Source: Embiotoca jacksoni (lineage: Eukaryota; Chordata; Actinopteri; Embiotocidae). Taken from it: a DNA stretch of 64,000 nt. Shown piece by piece: positions 25,901-37,611 of this stretch; position 1 is the first letter of the stretch; each line of letters begins with the position of its first letter. Location: assembly GCA_022577435.1 (NCBI GenBank), contig JAKOON010000102.1:62001-126000 (forward strand). The letters are read 5' to 3'. A program made the position numbers and the translations under genes. Below the pieces are notes generated by a model. The model had not been told where the DNA came from. It was given only the letters and a program-made list of their open reading frames with translations, and did no database searches.

Positions 25901-26165
25901 CAAAGGTCAAGATCACTGTGACCCCAATTCGAAACATTCATATGAATGACGTATCAAAAACACCTTGAGGGACTTTGTTTAAATTTAGCACAAACATTCA
26001 CGTGGCCTCAAGAGTAAACTGATTAGGATTTGGGGGTCAAAGGTCAAGGTCACTGTAAATTCAATAACTTTATAGGTTTGGACAAATATGCATGTAAACT
26101 ACAATTTTGAGTGGTTAGCCGAGGCATACAACCAACCGCTTGGCGGCAATTTTAGTTTCCATTAT
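25901..26165. repeat. Teleost dispersed repeat with AGGTCA motifs
   Basis: Two CAAAGGTCAAG(A/G)TCACTGT phrases about 130 bases apart, with TTGAGGGACTTTGTTTAAAT between them, are the signature of an abundant fish repeat. It carries nuclear-receptor-like AGGTCA half-sites by composition. Confidence 0.55.
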
Positions 26166-27214
26166 CCTGTGCATGTACTAACTTGTTCTTCTGCCCCATC
26201 TAATAAAAATGCTTGTGAATGTTTGGCTCGTACATATCAAACAGGAATAAAAAATTAATACATGAGCATCATTTAATAACATCTTAATCCCAATTTGACT
26301 TCCTGAAACTAACTTTTAAAAAATTGAAAATTTTTAGGTTGCCAGGTTTCATAATGTGATTTTAAAATGTTGTTAATGTGTTGTAGATCAGCTGTAAAGA
26401 CCATGCCAGCGGACAATTTACCTTCCGTAAAAGGTCATTTAAATAACAGATGTTACCCATTAACAAGCTATTAGTTACACCTTATAAAGCCTGTGTAACA
26501 TAAACCTAATTAGAAAGAGGTATTGATCGGTCTAATGCTTTGTAGATTTATTTAATCTGTGTGAACAAAAAGATAAGAAGAGTGAGGTCTTCTAAGTGAA
26601 AAGGCAGCGCGTCTCCTACAACCTGAAGGCGACAGATGGGCAGGTAAACTCTCGGTTTAATCCAAACAGATGACAGTCCTAATCCTCTAAAGTTCCCTCC
26701 ATCAACCCCACGCTGACCTCAGAGAGAGGTAGCGGGACTCTGACGGTGGCGTCGCCGGCACTGATGTTATTTTTTCAGGTTTGGCTGATTTGCTGTGTGA
26801 TGTGACTCACGGAGAGTGCAATCAGACCCCCTCCTTACATCATCAGATGTGTTTGTCACCCACATCGTAATCCTGTTTAGCATACAGTCATACCGGTGGT
26901 GGTTTACAATTTGCTGTTTTTCAGTCACAGAAAACTAAAACGGACTCTTAAATGTGTTTTCTTGACCGCTGCAACACGTTTGAATGCATTCAAACCAGTC
27001 AGGACGAGTATTTTAAAAGAATGCTTTTATCATGCTTTCTTATGGAGAGGCAAGCAGTTTAGCTTCGCATAAAGAGGAGAAACACTCCCCAAAAAGGTTA
27101 AAAATGTTTTATTTTTTTTAGCTTTTCAATATTTGCACAAATCAAACAAATAAAATACAAAATCTTAAAAAGTGTTGGTTGGCAGATTTTGTTATCTTTA
27201 GTAGGAGCAATGCA

Positions 27215-27285
27215 AGCTGTTTCCTCTGTTTCCAGTCTTGATACAATGCTAAATTAGCCATCCAGCTACAGATGAACTCTTATCA
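27215..27285 (-). repeat. Fragment of the GCTTAGCATAAAG repeat family
   Basis: AGCTGTTTCCTCTGTTTCCA, followed by GTCTTGATACAATGCTAAAT, is a decayed minus-strand copy of the family seen at 6598-6655. Confidence 0.45.
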
Positions 27286-29344
27286 AGAAAATCAACAAGC
27301 GCGTGTCCTCAAATGACAAACTATTAATTTCAATTCCCTTATGTGTATCTGCTAAGTCTGATTATATTGGTAGTTGATGTAGCACCTTTTGCATTGGCTG
27401 ATATAAAAGCAGCCAGGTCTACCTGCACACTGCTGACATAAACATAGAACTGAATTGAATAGATTGGTTCTATTGTCACAGATACCCGATTATGTATTAG
27501 TTGTCATTAATGTTTTTGTTCTCTTTTTTTTTTCCTTTTCTCACAAAAATCTTCTCGTGTCTTTTCCACTCAGGCAATACAATCCTCTTTCAACACACGG
27601 AATATCTTATCAGGTTTCAGATTTCTTACTTCCAGTTTGTTTTGTTTTTCAGCAAACCGGTGCAAACTCCTCAATATTAAGAATCTACGTGAAGTCATTT
27701 TCTGCGCTAACCAATTCATTATTTATACTTTTATTGGAGAAAAATGTCATTATATACGTGAGGGCCCCTCTACTATGTGTCTGAGTCCTTTTTTTAAACC
27801 CGTAACTGACCCTGATAAATATACCTCATAATCTCCAAGAGGTGATCAGGTCATCAGATGGTGAGTCATTATGACTCAGGGGGGAAGCACAGATTGATCA
27901 GACTCGAAACAAAACATGAGCAACAACCCACGTCACTCTCCTGTGAGGTGACTGTTTATATTCAAAGTCTGGATCAAACTGAGATCAGATCACTTACATC
28001 TAAATTAAAAACTTTACAGTCACTTATATTTTCTTCATTGAATTTTTTAACTTCATATTGCATTGAAACAGCACTGAAAGTGTATTTTTGGTTCTATTTA
28101 TATATTTTTATTCTATCTTTTATCTGTTTATTTTTTTATTCAAATTTATTTTATTGTCTCTTTTTTTTTATGGTTTTTCATGATTTTCTTCACTTAAGGT
28201 TATTAATTTCAATTGTCCTTATTTTAGCCTAAGTATCTGCCTAATGTACTTATATATTGACAAAACCTGACAGAATTTTTTTTTAAATGAAACCCACTTT
28301 GTCTCATTGGGATCAGATTATTGAACATAATCAAGCTCTTCTCAGACCTCCAGAATTTTGCAGCACTCAAACAAGCCACTAGGGGGAATAGTCTCACCAT
28401 TAAAGCCGTAAAAAGGCTTCATACATACAATCCTCTTTTTTCCCCCCTTATCTCTTCTGTAACATCTCCATTTGCTGGTAAAACTATCATCACAGGTGGA
28501 ATGAGTCATGCTGCACGGGTTTTGGGTGGAGAAAAAAAAGGAGCAGAGGGAGTGAACTTTTTGTTTTGCAAACTCATACTTTACATTCTTGAGATGAAAA
28601 GCCTGAAAAGTTTGATCAAACAAACAACACACGGCCTCACCTGAACAAACATTAATCCACATGCATGAACACATTCCAGATATTAACAACAAGGAAAAGA
28701 GGGCTTCAGAAGAATACCTTACAGACGTGTCAGGAGACAAACATCTAAGGTAAACTGTGGTCTGAATTAATACTAAGTCTCACTTCAAATGAGCTTGTTG
28801 AGCAGCACACTAAAAGACCATCAGTCCTCCAGTGAAGGAACAGGCAGTGAAGAAGTGTCGTGGACACAGACAGACTCTTCTGAATGTGACCTTTGTTTGA
28901 TTGTCAGGCTCCTTCCCATAGAGCTGCTCCTATACACATGTGTCAGGCTTTGTGCGCTCCACACTGAAGCCAACTGAGTAACAGCCACATGATGAGCTGA
29001 GCACGACACACTGATACTGACGTCAAAGGTTTAGTCCGCCAACACTGACTGTTTGTCTATTTTTGTCCATCGTCGTCTCTGTTGTGAGATTATTTTCAAA
29101 TTTTGAGGTCCCGAGATTTAGATGGATGCAGCTTTAATATATTAAATAGGTTTAATTGTTCCCCTTGTGGTGCTTAATCTGCTGTATGTTGACAGAGCTC
29201 ACTGCACTTATTGTTATTAGGTCGAACAACAAAATATATGTGATAATCTGACATCTGAACTCATAATCTGATTTTGAACTATAATTTTTTTCATGAAGAT
29301 GCCATATTTTATCAGTCTATGTATAAAATAAACACAAGCTTGAA

Positions 29345-29530
29345 TGTAGCTGAGTACATTTACTCAAGTGCTGTACTTATGTACAATTTAGAGGTAGTCT
29401 ACTTTTCCATTTTCAACCTGAGATTTCAGAGAAATACCATATAGCTACTTTTTACTGCACTGAATTTATTTCAGTTACTGTTACTTTTCAGATCAATATT
29501 TCATACATGAACAACATGATTAGTTTGTTT
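29345..29530. repeat. Teleost dispersed repeat with GAGTACATTTACTCAAG
   Basis: TAGCTGAGTACATTTACTCA, then GTGCTGTACTTATGTACAAT, and later CTACTTTTTACTGCACTGAA, match a repeat common across ray-finned fish as I recall it. No coding content. Confidence 0.6.
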
Positions 29531-31204
29531 TACTCACAAGCTCACAAATCAACGTGTCACATCATAATTTGTGTGTTTTAGAGGTGCTGGTAGGTGTTTT
29601 TGAGCTTCAGACAGAGCTGAGCTCGCTGTTTCTGGCCTTTATGCTGAACTAAGATAATAACCTCCCAGTTCCAGCTTTAAGTGTGGAACAAAAACACAAG
29701 AGATGTGTCGATCATTTACCGCCATCAATAATGCTCTGTTCATGTCATATCAGCTTTGACAAGTAAAGACAATTACATTTCCCCAAAGAAATAGTCAATG
29801 GTCAATTTACTTTACACTTGCATAGTTAACTAGTCTGCATTTTAGAGGATAATAATTATTTTATTTTTCCACAAAGTTGTCTGACTGGTAGTGTCTTGGG
29901 ATTTTTTTTAACAAAAGGAACACAAAGGATTCACCAGATTTACCACAAATTAATTCACATTTTACTTAATAATTGTGAATATTAAACACAGGAAAAGGAG
30001 CTTGAATCAGTCTGCTGTCACATTACAAGGAAAAAGGTGGAGAATTTGAGAAGAAATGTGAGCAGGGTTATAAGGGGAGGGGTGGGAGGAGTTCCTGGAA
30101 ACAGAAGGAGGGAAAAGCAAACAGAAGGATTATGATGTATAAAAACATATCCATTTGAGGGCACTAACAATACCAATGCATAAAGCTGTTGCTGTCATGA
30201 CATTTCATTCTTTGTAAATCTAATCAAATGAGGCTACAAGGGTTTCTTCTTACTTCATGTAACCAGCTTCCTCCTTATCTGACTCATCAAACAACTTCTA
30301 GAAACTTTCCTCTTACTCAAACGTCATTATGTAATCTCAAAGGCCTGCAACAACATACATGTTCTTCAACATCTAACTGGAATTGAAATTGGCCTGATAG
30401 CAAAGTCCTGAGCTGCCCTCTGGTGTGACTATAGGGAAGGAAGTTCAGGCAAGATCACGAGTGCAGAGAAAAAAACCCTGGTTTGCTGACATCCCCTTTT
30501 TCATTGGCCTTTATCCAGCGTCCCCTTTCACGAGAAAAGCCTCTGTGGACTGTGTACGAAGGTCAGTGGATCTGCGCTCGGAGCTGAATGCTCTCAGCTC
30601 ATCTGCTCAGCTGCTGGAAAAACAGGCGAAAGGAAACTGCAAAATGAAGCTCAATGATTCCTCATTGTGGCCTTAAAGCATGGCATTTACTATATATGTT
30701 CAAAGTATTTGATAACCATTTTTTTCCCATCAATGGTTGTTGTTTTCTTGCTGGAAATCGCAGCACAAATTTACCAATTCAAAGGGAAGTTTTTATGCCA
30801 GGTTGCTGAGATGGATGATACGGAGAGCAAAGATTCGCACGTTTACATCTTGGCAGCATTAATCAACAAACAACTCAACATGGCTTTTTGAATGCAAAGT
30901 TTTTAGAATGAAAGTAATATGTCCATTAAATCAGGAGTTACTGGACTTTGGCTACTGTAAAACATCAGTGTTGGATTTATTGTTACTTTAAAGACAATAA
31001 AATCAAATAGTTGTAATTAATTACTTGTATGGTGACGTGAATAATTACAGAAATTTGTAATTATGGTGACGCCAAACACAATTGTTCCCATTATTGTCGA
31101 GAGCCAACACTCATTTTTGTTTGGGTACAATTACACAAATGAAACCTAATTGGTTAATTCGAGAGTTTTAGAGTTGCTACTGTTTTGATTTTAATATCTT
31201 TGTG

Positions 31205-31310
31205 AAGAGCCGAGCTAGCTATTTCCACCTGTTTTCAATCATTGAGCTAAGCTATAAGCTAATAGGCAGCTCCTTAACACAGAGATATGAGAGTGGTGTG
31301 AATCCTCCTG
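31205..31310 (-). repeat. Fragment of the GCTTAGCATAAAG repeat family
   Basis: GAGCCGAGCTAGCTATTTCC, TTGAGCTAAGCTATAAGCTA and ATATGAGAGTGGTGTGAATC follow the order of the family consensus in minus orientation. Decayed. Confidence 0.5.
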
Positions 31311-33022
31311 ATGCTGTGTTGAAATGGGGTTGTATTTACCTTGTACACGACAAGTCCATATGAACGGCCCCCTCGTGGTTTTCACGATGTCGAAATTTTC
31401 TATGAGCCTCGAGGTTACGAGTTGTTTGCTGGCGTTTACAGAAATGGCAGAAATGGAAGTTTATTTTCCGCTGGATGTTAAGCTAATTCATTGTAATTTT
31501 AGTCATGTAGGGTTTTTCTTCATAACTTTAGATTATAGCCAGCGTCTGAGGAAAATGTCAATTTTCCCAACAGCCTCATCTTTTCCCTCTGCACCTTTGC
31601 ATTTCCTGCATTACGTCATCCCCCCGTCAGCTCACTAAATTGTGAGCCTCTGTGGCCTCGAGAGCTGCCCATCCTGCCGTTGCCAAGCAGCGGTGATTTT
31701 ACGACTTAACCACTTGAACACCGAGCACACGGTGCACGCGACTTCCTGTGTTGTAACCAAGAGCTCACCGGCTCCATTTGAACACAGCAGCTGGCAAAAA
31801 ATGTATTGACATACCAGGACCTTAAAGTTAAGATTATAAACCTGCCAAAGAAAAATATTGCTCTGTTTTGTTTCTAGGAAATTTACATCTAACGTCCACT
31901 CTTTTGTTGTTGTTGTTGTTGTTTTCTTTATCTCTACCAACTGCTGACGGAAATACCTGACTGTTAGCGCCTTTATGCACCAGCAGCTTTCAGGGCTTTT
32001 TTAAGTTGCCTCCTGCTGCTGGAAACAACCTCAGTGTGAGAGCAGTGATTGTGAACCAAACAGTAAAGCTGTGGGCTGTAAAGAACAAAACAGTGGGCTG
32101 AAAAATGTCACAACACTTTGCACAGCTGAGGGGAGCTGCAGTCACATGGGTTTGTCACTATGAGATATACTTCTCACGGTGACCAGAGCTATTTCAGCTA
32201 AAACCCCAAACAAAGCAACTTAAAAAAAAACACACGAACAAGGAAAGTGATGACACACTTTTACAAAAACATCTTATGTAAAACTTTTCAGTCGACTGCA
32301 CCGAGATCAGCGTGCCAGTCTGCAGTCAGATAGTTTGGCAGGGACAGCCTGAGGCCCGATTCTCTGACTGTTACGCGGCCATATTGCGCGGCCAGATGGC
32401 TGGAAATGTGATTGAACCAAAAGAATAAATTCCTCCATGCAAACTGGAGCTCGCGTTCAGTGCAGTGTTATCTCTTAAGCCTGGGAATTTATTGGCTAAT
32501 TGATTTAGTCTGTGTTTAAAGTCTGTTTGTCCTAAATAACACTCCAAACATTGTCAGTGTGAGAGATCTGCAGTGTCGGTGATATTGGTGAACATCATCA
32601 GGCTCCCTGATAGAGTCACGCCTTGTTCTTTCTGGAAGAAAGTTAGCCTCCGATTTGAAATGCTCCGTTTTCTCCAACAATACTAAAATATATCATCAAT
32701 GTCTATATTTTCATTTTCATTTTCTGCAGACTGGAAGACAAACGACAGCAAGAAAATCTGCTGCACCAAATAATCTTTATGTTTTTCAGACTTTCTTCAA
32801 TCTTTGTTTTCTGTTTTTTGTTTTCTTTTAAATCAGAGAATAACTCTCCCTCCAAATATTATTCATACAAAATGAGGATTAAAAAAAAAGTCTTTTCATT
32901 GTTGGGAACCACTGAACATGAAGATCCAGTGAAAGCTCCCATTCATGACAGCAAAAAAAAGACTTAGTATAAGATGGCAGACAGAACCTTCATGTGGTGT
33001 TTCTTTAATATACATCTGATTA

Positions 33023-34130
33023 GGGCCCGAGCATCGGTGCGAAAGCCCTATTGTTGTATTTCGTAAAAATGTTCTTGGACGTTCTTCTTCTTATTCTTAC
33101 ATAAAGTGATTTTCCTTTTTGGAGGCTTTATCATATTCAAAAACTCATGAAAGTGGAAACACATTTGTCTCCCGGCGAAAAATTTAGTATTCTAGTGGAG
33201 TCGTGAGTGGGCGTGGCCAAACGGCTCGAGAGCGCCCCCTACAGAGATGCCCCGGCGGGCACATTTACATAAATTCACCAAATCCGGTGGTCACGTGTAT
33301 CACACCTGGACGCACAAAAAAGTTACATTGCACCGTTACGTCAACTCGACAGGAAGTCCACCATTTTGAATTTAGTCGCTATTTTGGGTGATTCTGACAC
33401 GTTGTACTTTGTCGAACTTCTCCGAGGGATTTTGTCCGACCGACTTGAATTTAGGTTCTATGGATAGAAAACATGTTTGGGATTAAATCTTCTTAAAATA
33501 ATTTGTTTTTGTCGATGTGTGTGCCCGTAGCGTGGTGGCCATTTTGAGCGTCTCGCCATGAAACTAGGAGTTGCTTTAAATCTTATGTACATGGACCGAC
33601 CTTCTCCAAACATCACAGGTATGATAACAGCCCCGCCCTGAAGACCCCTGTGGGGTAATATTCGCTCATAGTCATAGCGCCCCCTGTTGGCCACTGGAAA
33701 TGACACTTTTCATACTTTCACATTCTACGTCGAGCTGGTTGATCCCATGAACGTAAAGTCGGGTCACAATAACCTAAAAATGTAGTTGATGATATATTGA
33801 GACATTCGTTCGACTTTGTCGATGGGCGTCGCCGTGACGATGCGGCAAAGTTGGATGTCTCGCCGTGACACAGGAAGTTGATGTTTAAGGTCAAAGGATG
33901 CTTGAAACCTCACGAAGCGTGTAGCATACATCCGGCGTGGTGAGACGATACATCTGATGTATTTTGCGAGTGGGCGTGGCCAACCGGCTCGCTAGCGCCC
34001 CCAAACTGCAGCTCCAGCACTTAGTTTCACCTACATGCATCTAATTTGTTGGACTCTGCCTCGGCATCATGAGTTTGTTTTTAATCGATCAGCGTGCCTG
34101 TAATTTCAAAGAATATACAGAGGTTTGGGG
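33023..34130. repeat. Dispersed teleost repeat (GGGCCCGAGC type), source of part of the satellite core
   Basis: It opens with AGGGCCCGAGCATCGGTGCG and contains GCGCCCCCTA, GGCGGGCACA, two GTGGGCGTGGCCAA blocks and GCGCCCCCTGTTGGCC, the wording of a repeat family frequent in fish. Its 33687-33825 part is 139 bases with 7 mismatches to 37796-37934 in every satellite core. The right border is uncertain. Confidence 0.6.
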
Positions 34131-34171
34131 TGCAAATTTTTTTATTTTTTTATTTAATAGTATGCACACGT

Positions 34172-34439
34172 AGGTAGGTAGGTAGGTAGGTATATACTTT
34201 ATTAATCCCTGAGGGGAAATTTTTTCGCCACAGCAGCATACATACAGAAGCAATAATAGAACAATAGAATAAAATAATAGAATAGAATATATAATAGAAA
34301 AGCAATAAAATAAAATAGCAGTAAATAGCAGTAAAAAATATAAATATAAAATATAAAATGCACAGCATATACAGTATATATACAGTACATTAAATATCTA
34401 TATATATTATATACAACAAACCAATAAACACAGTCAACA

Positions 34440-34492
<53 letters not shown>

Positions 34493-35637
34493 ACAGTACA
34501 GTATATATCTATATATATAATATACATATAATATACAAGCAACCAAGAAACACAGTCATCAGTGTTATTGTACTGCGATGGATTTTGCCAGAGGTGAGTT
34601 ATTGTAAAGTCTTATGGCAGTGGGCAGGAATGATCTCCTGTATCTGTCCTTGTGACAGCGGAGCTGGAGGAATCTTTTAGAGAAAGTGCTCCGCTGTCCC
34701 TGCAGCAGGTGGTTGAGAGGGTGGACAGGATTATCCAAGATGGACAATAGTTTGTTCAGCGTCCTCCTCTCCACCACCTTTTCCAGACTGTCCAGTTTGC
34801 AGCCAATAATGGAGCCGGCCTTCTTAACCAGTTTGTTAAGTCTGTTGGTGTCTCTGGCTCCAATGCTGCTCCCCCAGCAGACCACAGTGAAGTACAGTTC
34901 ACTGGCCACAACAGATGGTAGAACATCTCCAACATCTCGCTGCACACATTGAAGGATCGAAGTTTTCTCAAGAAAAAGAGTCGACTCATCCCCTTCTTGT
35001 AGACAGCGTTGATGTTGGTCTTCCATTTCAGTCTGTTGTCGATGGACACACCCAGGTACTTGTACTCCTCCACCATGTCCACCTCCTCTCCCAGAACTCT
35101 CAGTGGTTGTGGAGCCGTCGTCTTCCTTCTGAAGTCGATCACCATCTCTCTGGTCTTGGCCACGTTCAGGAGCAGGTGATTCCTTCCCGCCCACTCCACA
35201 AAGTCCTCCACTACTGCCCTGTACTCCTCCTCCCGTCCATCCCTTATACACCGTCCACTGACTCCTCCTCCCGTCCATCCCTTATACACCCGACCACTAC
35301 AGAGTCATCAGAGAACTTCTGCAGATGTCTTGACTCTGAGTTGTTCTGGAAGTCAGTGGTGTAGAAGGTGAACAGAAAGGGGGACAGAACAGTTCCCTGA
35401 GGAGCTCCAGTACCACTGACCACCGTATCAGACAGCACACTGCCCAGACGGACAAACTGTGGTCTGCCTGTCAGGCAGTCATTGATCCAGGAGACGGTGG
35501 GCGCGTCCACCCCCACCACCTGCAGCTTCTCACTCAGCAGCAGTGGTTGGATGGTGTTGAATGCACTGGAGAAATCAAAGAAGGTGATTCTCACAGATTC
35601 ACCGGTTCCATCCAGGTGAGACTGAGCTCTAGTCTAG
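34172..35637 (-). mobile_element. 5'-truncated LINE retrotransposon, L2/CR1-like, with frameshifts
   Basis: Three overlapping minus-strand frames give one reverse transcriptase: FSSAFNTIQP (motif A Asp), GAPQGTVLSPFLF (motif B), KFSDDSVVVG (motif C, FSDD in place of FADD), then NVAKTREMVIDFRR, YLGVSIDNRLKWK and the downstream FLRKLRSF and RRTLNKLLSILDNP blocks. The frame is broken by a direct duplication (35223-35252 and 35261-35290, offset 38 bp) and by another shift near 34915. The 3' end is an AT-rich tail, then (TACC)n on the minus strand at 34172-34192, as expected for this LINE group. The endonuclease is missing. The 5' end abuts the satellite. Confidence 0.85.
34439..34530. repeat. TA/TATG microsatellite in the LINE 3' region
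   Basis: Alternating TA with occasional GTA/CATA units; the source of a false Tyr/Ile-rich ORF. Confidence 0.85.
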
Positions 35638-36240
35638 TATGACTTTTTTATCATATTTTAGACGACATGTTATAGTATGACTTTTTTATCATATTTTAGA
35701 CGACATGCTATAGTATGACTTTTTTATCATATTTTAGACTACATGTTATAGTATGACTTTTTTTTATCATATTTTAGACTACATGTTATAGTATGACTTT
35801 TTTATCATATTTTAGACTACATGTTATAGTATGACTTTTTTTTATCATATTTTAGACTACATGTTATAGTATGACTTTATTATCATATTTTAGACGACAT
35901 GCTATAGTATGACTTTTTTTTTATCATATTTTAGACAACATGTTATAGTATGACTTTATTATCATATTTTAGACGACATGCTATAGTATGACTTTATTAT
36001 CATATTTTAGACTACATGCTATAGTGTGACTTTATTATCATATTTTAGACGACATGTTATAGTATGACTTTTTTTATCATATTTTAGACGACATGCTATA
36101 GTATGACTTTTTTATCATATTTTAGACTACATGTTATAGTATGACTTTTTTTTATCATATTTTAGACTACATGTTATAGTATGACTTTTTTTATCATATT
36201 TTAGACGACATGTTATAGTATGACTTTTGTTTATCATATT
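35638..36240 (+). repeat. Monomer array A0
   Basis: About 16 monomers between the LINE 5' edge and core 1; the outer edge of the macrosatellite. Confidence 0.95.
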
Positions 36241-36459
36241 TTGGACGACATGGTATCGTAAGTCTTTTTTATGACTTTTTGGAGTATGACCTTTTTCTGA
36301 ACTGACGCCTCAAGTTACTTCTCACTGAGGCAACTCAACCAATACACAATGGAAAAAAAAGTCTCTTTTGGACTTTATTTTTTTACCTTTGGTTTGTGGC
36401 TGTGGCTTACCCTTACAGGGACTCGCCTTAGGAGGTCTTGGCCTCTGTGAACCCCGTGT

Positions 36460-36720
36460 GTTACCTCGGCGGGTAAACCGTGAACCTTGAGTGTTACCTC
36501 GGCGGGTAAACTGTGAACCATTTGTGTTGTGTTACCTCGGCGGGTAAACCGTGAACCTCGAGTGTTACCTCGGCGGGTAAACTGTGAACCATTTGTGTTG
36601 TGTTACCTCGGCGGGTAAACCGTGAACCTCGAGTGTTACCTCGGCGGGTAAACTGTGAACCATGGGCGTTGTATTACCTCGGCGGGTAAACCATGGGCGT
36701 TGTATTACCTCGGCGGGGCT
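36460..36720 (+). repeat. Hairpin minisatellite in core 1
   Basis: Tandem units of about 31-36 bp centred on TTACCTCGGCGGGTAA, a self-complementary TTACC/GGTAA stem with a short loop. Spacers alternate between GTGAACCTCGAGTG and GTGAACCATTTGTGTTGTG types. The last unit merges into the tRNA-like T1, which suggests the array grew from its 3' edge. Copy number in cores 1 to 6 is 8, 8, 7, 8, 7 and 6, counting the T1 copy. Confidence 0.9.
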
Positions 36721-36793
36721 CGAACCCGTGTCTTCATGAGGTCGTTTCCAGCTGGGAGTCGGCGTCATAGACTGCAGGACTATCTTTGGCGCC
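36711..36793 (-). repeat. tRNA-like module T1
   Basis: On the minus strand GATAGTCCTGCAGTCTATGA resembles an A box/D arm, and ACGGGTTCGAGCCCCGCC is a good T arm with a B box (GGGTTCGAGCC). The acceptor stem is not closed and there is no clear anticodon arm, so this is a tRNA-derived remnant rather than a tRNA gene. Confidence 0.55.
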
Positions 36794-37156
36794 TGGGAAC
36801 GAGTCGTGGCAGGAGAAAGTGTACCACGGAGTTCACTCAGTGCTTCCAGAGACTCAGCCAACAGTCTGGTTAACTCAACAGATAAAAGATTCTTCTTCAC
36901 CAAGGTTGATATTAATGGTTCAGATTCCACCTGTTGATGCTAATTCAACTTTTAGTGAAGTTGAAACGTTTGGGGAGATTGAAAAAGTTTTGCATTCACA
37001 ACACATTTCAGGAAGATATTTAATATCACTGCAGACCCCCTTAAAAACACGTATATCTACTATCCAAAGAATGTCTGCGGCAATTTTGGTCCATTTGAAT
37101 GAATATTTGTGGACGGTGGAGGTATAGGTTGCAGTGAGACAAAGATTTTTCACAAA

Positions 37157-37224
37157 GCTGCCTGGTGCAGTGGTTAGTGGTGTTGCCTCCCAGTCAGAAG
37201 GTTCCAGGTTCAATTCTTGCCCTT
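37157..37224 (+). repeat. tRNA-like module T2 (SINE-head type)
   Basis: TGGTGCAGTGGTTAGTGG is an A-box-like D arm and CCAGGTTCAATTCTTG a B-box-like T arm, 40 bases apart. The wording matches the tRNA-derived head of a widespread fish repeat. Equivalent copies start at 42045, 47769, 54713, 59416 and 63398. Confidence 0.65.
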
Positions 37225-37260
37225 GATGTGGCTTTTCATCTAGGATGTTAATGTCATCCT

Positions 37261-37327
37261 TTCCCTGGTGAGTCTTGAACCTGGAACCTTCTGAATGGGA
37301 TGCAACAACACCAACCACTGCACTGTA
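37261..37327 (-). repeat. tRNA-like module T3, inverted partner of T2
   Basis: Minus strand reads TGCAGTGGTTGGTGTTGTTG followed by GAAGGTTCCAGGTTCAAGAC; about 50 of 56 bases match T2. T2 and T3 form an inverted repeat with a 36-base spacer that itself contains AGGATG/CATCCT. Confidence 0.7.
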
Positions 37328-37410
37328 GATGTCTCTTCCTTAACATGTTTAAAAGTCATATAAGTCAGGCAAGCATGCAATAGAGTCATCAAGAATGTTG
37401 AAGTTCCAAG

Positions 37411-37490
37411 CCAGCGTTGTCATCTCACAATCAGGAGCTTCTGGGTTCGATATGGGGTCTGGAACTTAGTGTGGAGGATTGCATGTTCTT
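37411..37490 (+). repeat. tRNA-like module T4 (degenerate)
   Basis: GTTGTCATCTCACAATCAGG then CTTCTGGGTTCGATATGG (B-box-like), followed by GTGTGGAGGATTGCATGTTC, the expected downstream wording of the same fish repeat head. The A box is weak. Confidence 0.5.
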
Positions 37491-37611
37491 GCTTGAATGT
37501 AATGTTTTACATTATGGACAACATGCATAGGTTTGTCATCCATATTATGGACGACAGACTTTACTTTCAGGTCATTAGTTTTGCAGCAATAAGGAATTCA
37601 CGTTGAAAGTC

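Larger units (their letters stand above)
24500..32989. other. Gene-poor stretch upstream of rd3
   Basis: No exon could be supported on either strand. Most open frames are short and low in complexity. Recognisable contents are repeat fragments at 25901-26165, 27215-27285, 29345-29530 and 31205-31310, and a GTT microsatellite near 31904-31924. The remainder is unannotated AT-rich sequence that could hold rd3 regulatory elements, but none can be read directly. Confidence 0.45.

Noticed and set aside
34202..34546. Tyr/Ile-rich minus-strand ORF
   Set aside because: Translation of the TA-rich microsatellite in the LINE 3' region.
36711..36793. Functional tRNA gene
   Set aside because: A T arm is visible, but no closed acceptor stem or proper anticodon arm; better explained as a tRNA-derived repeat piece.
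36786..37127. Plus-strand 105-113 aa ORFs and minus-strand 92-132 aa ORFs in each core
   Set aside because: Overlapping frames in repeated DNA that run across tRNA-like modules; identity between copies reflects recent duplication, not coding constraint.
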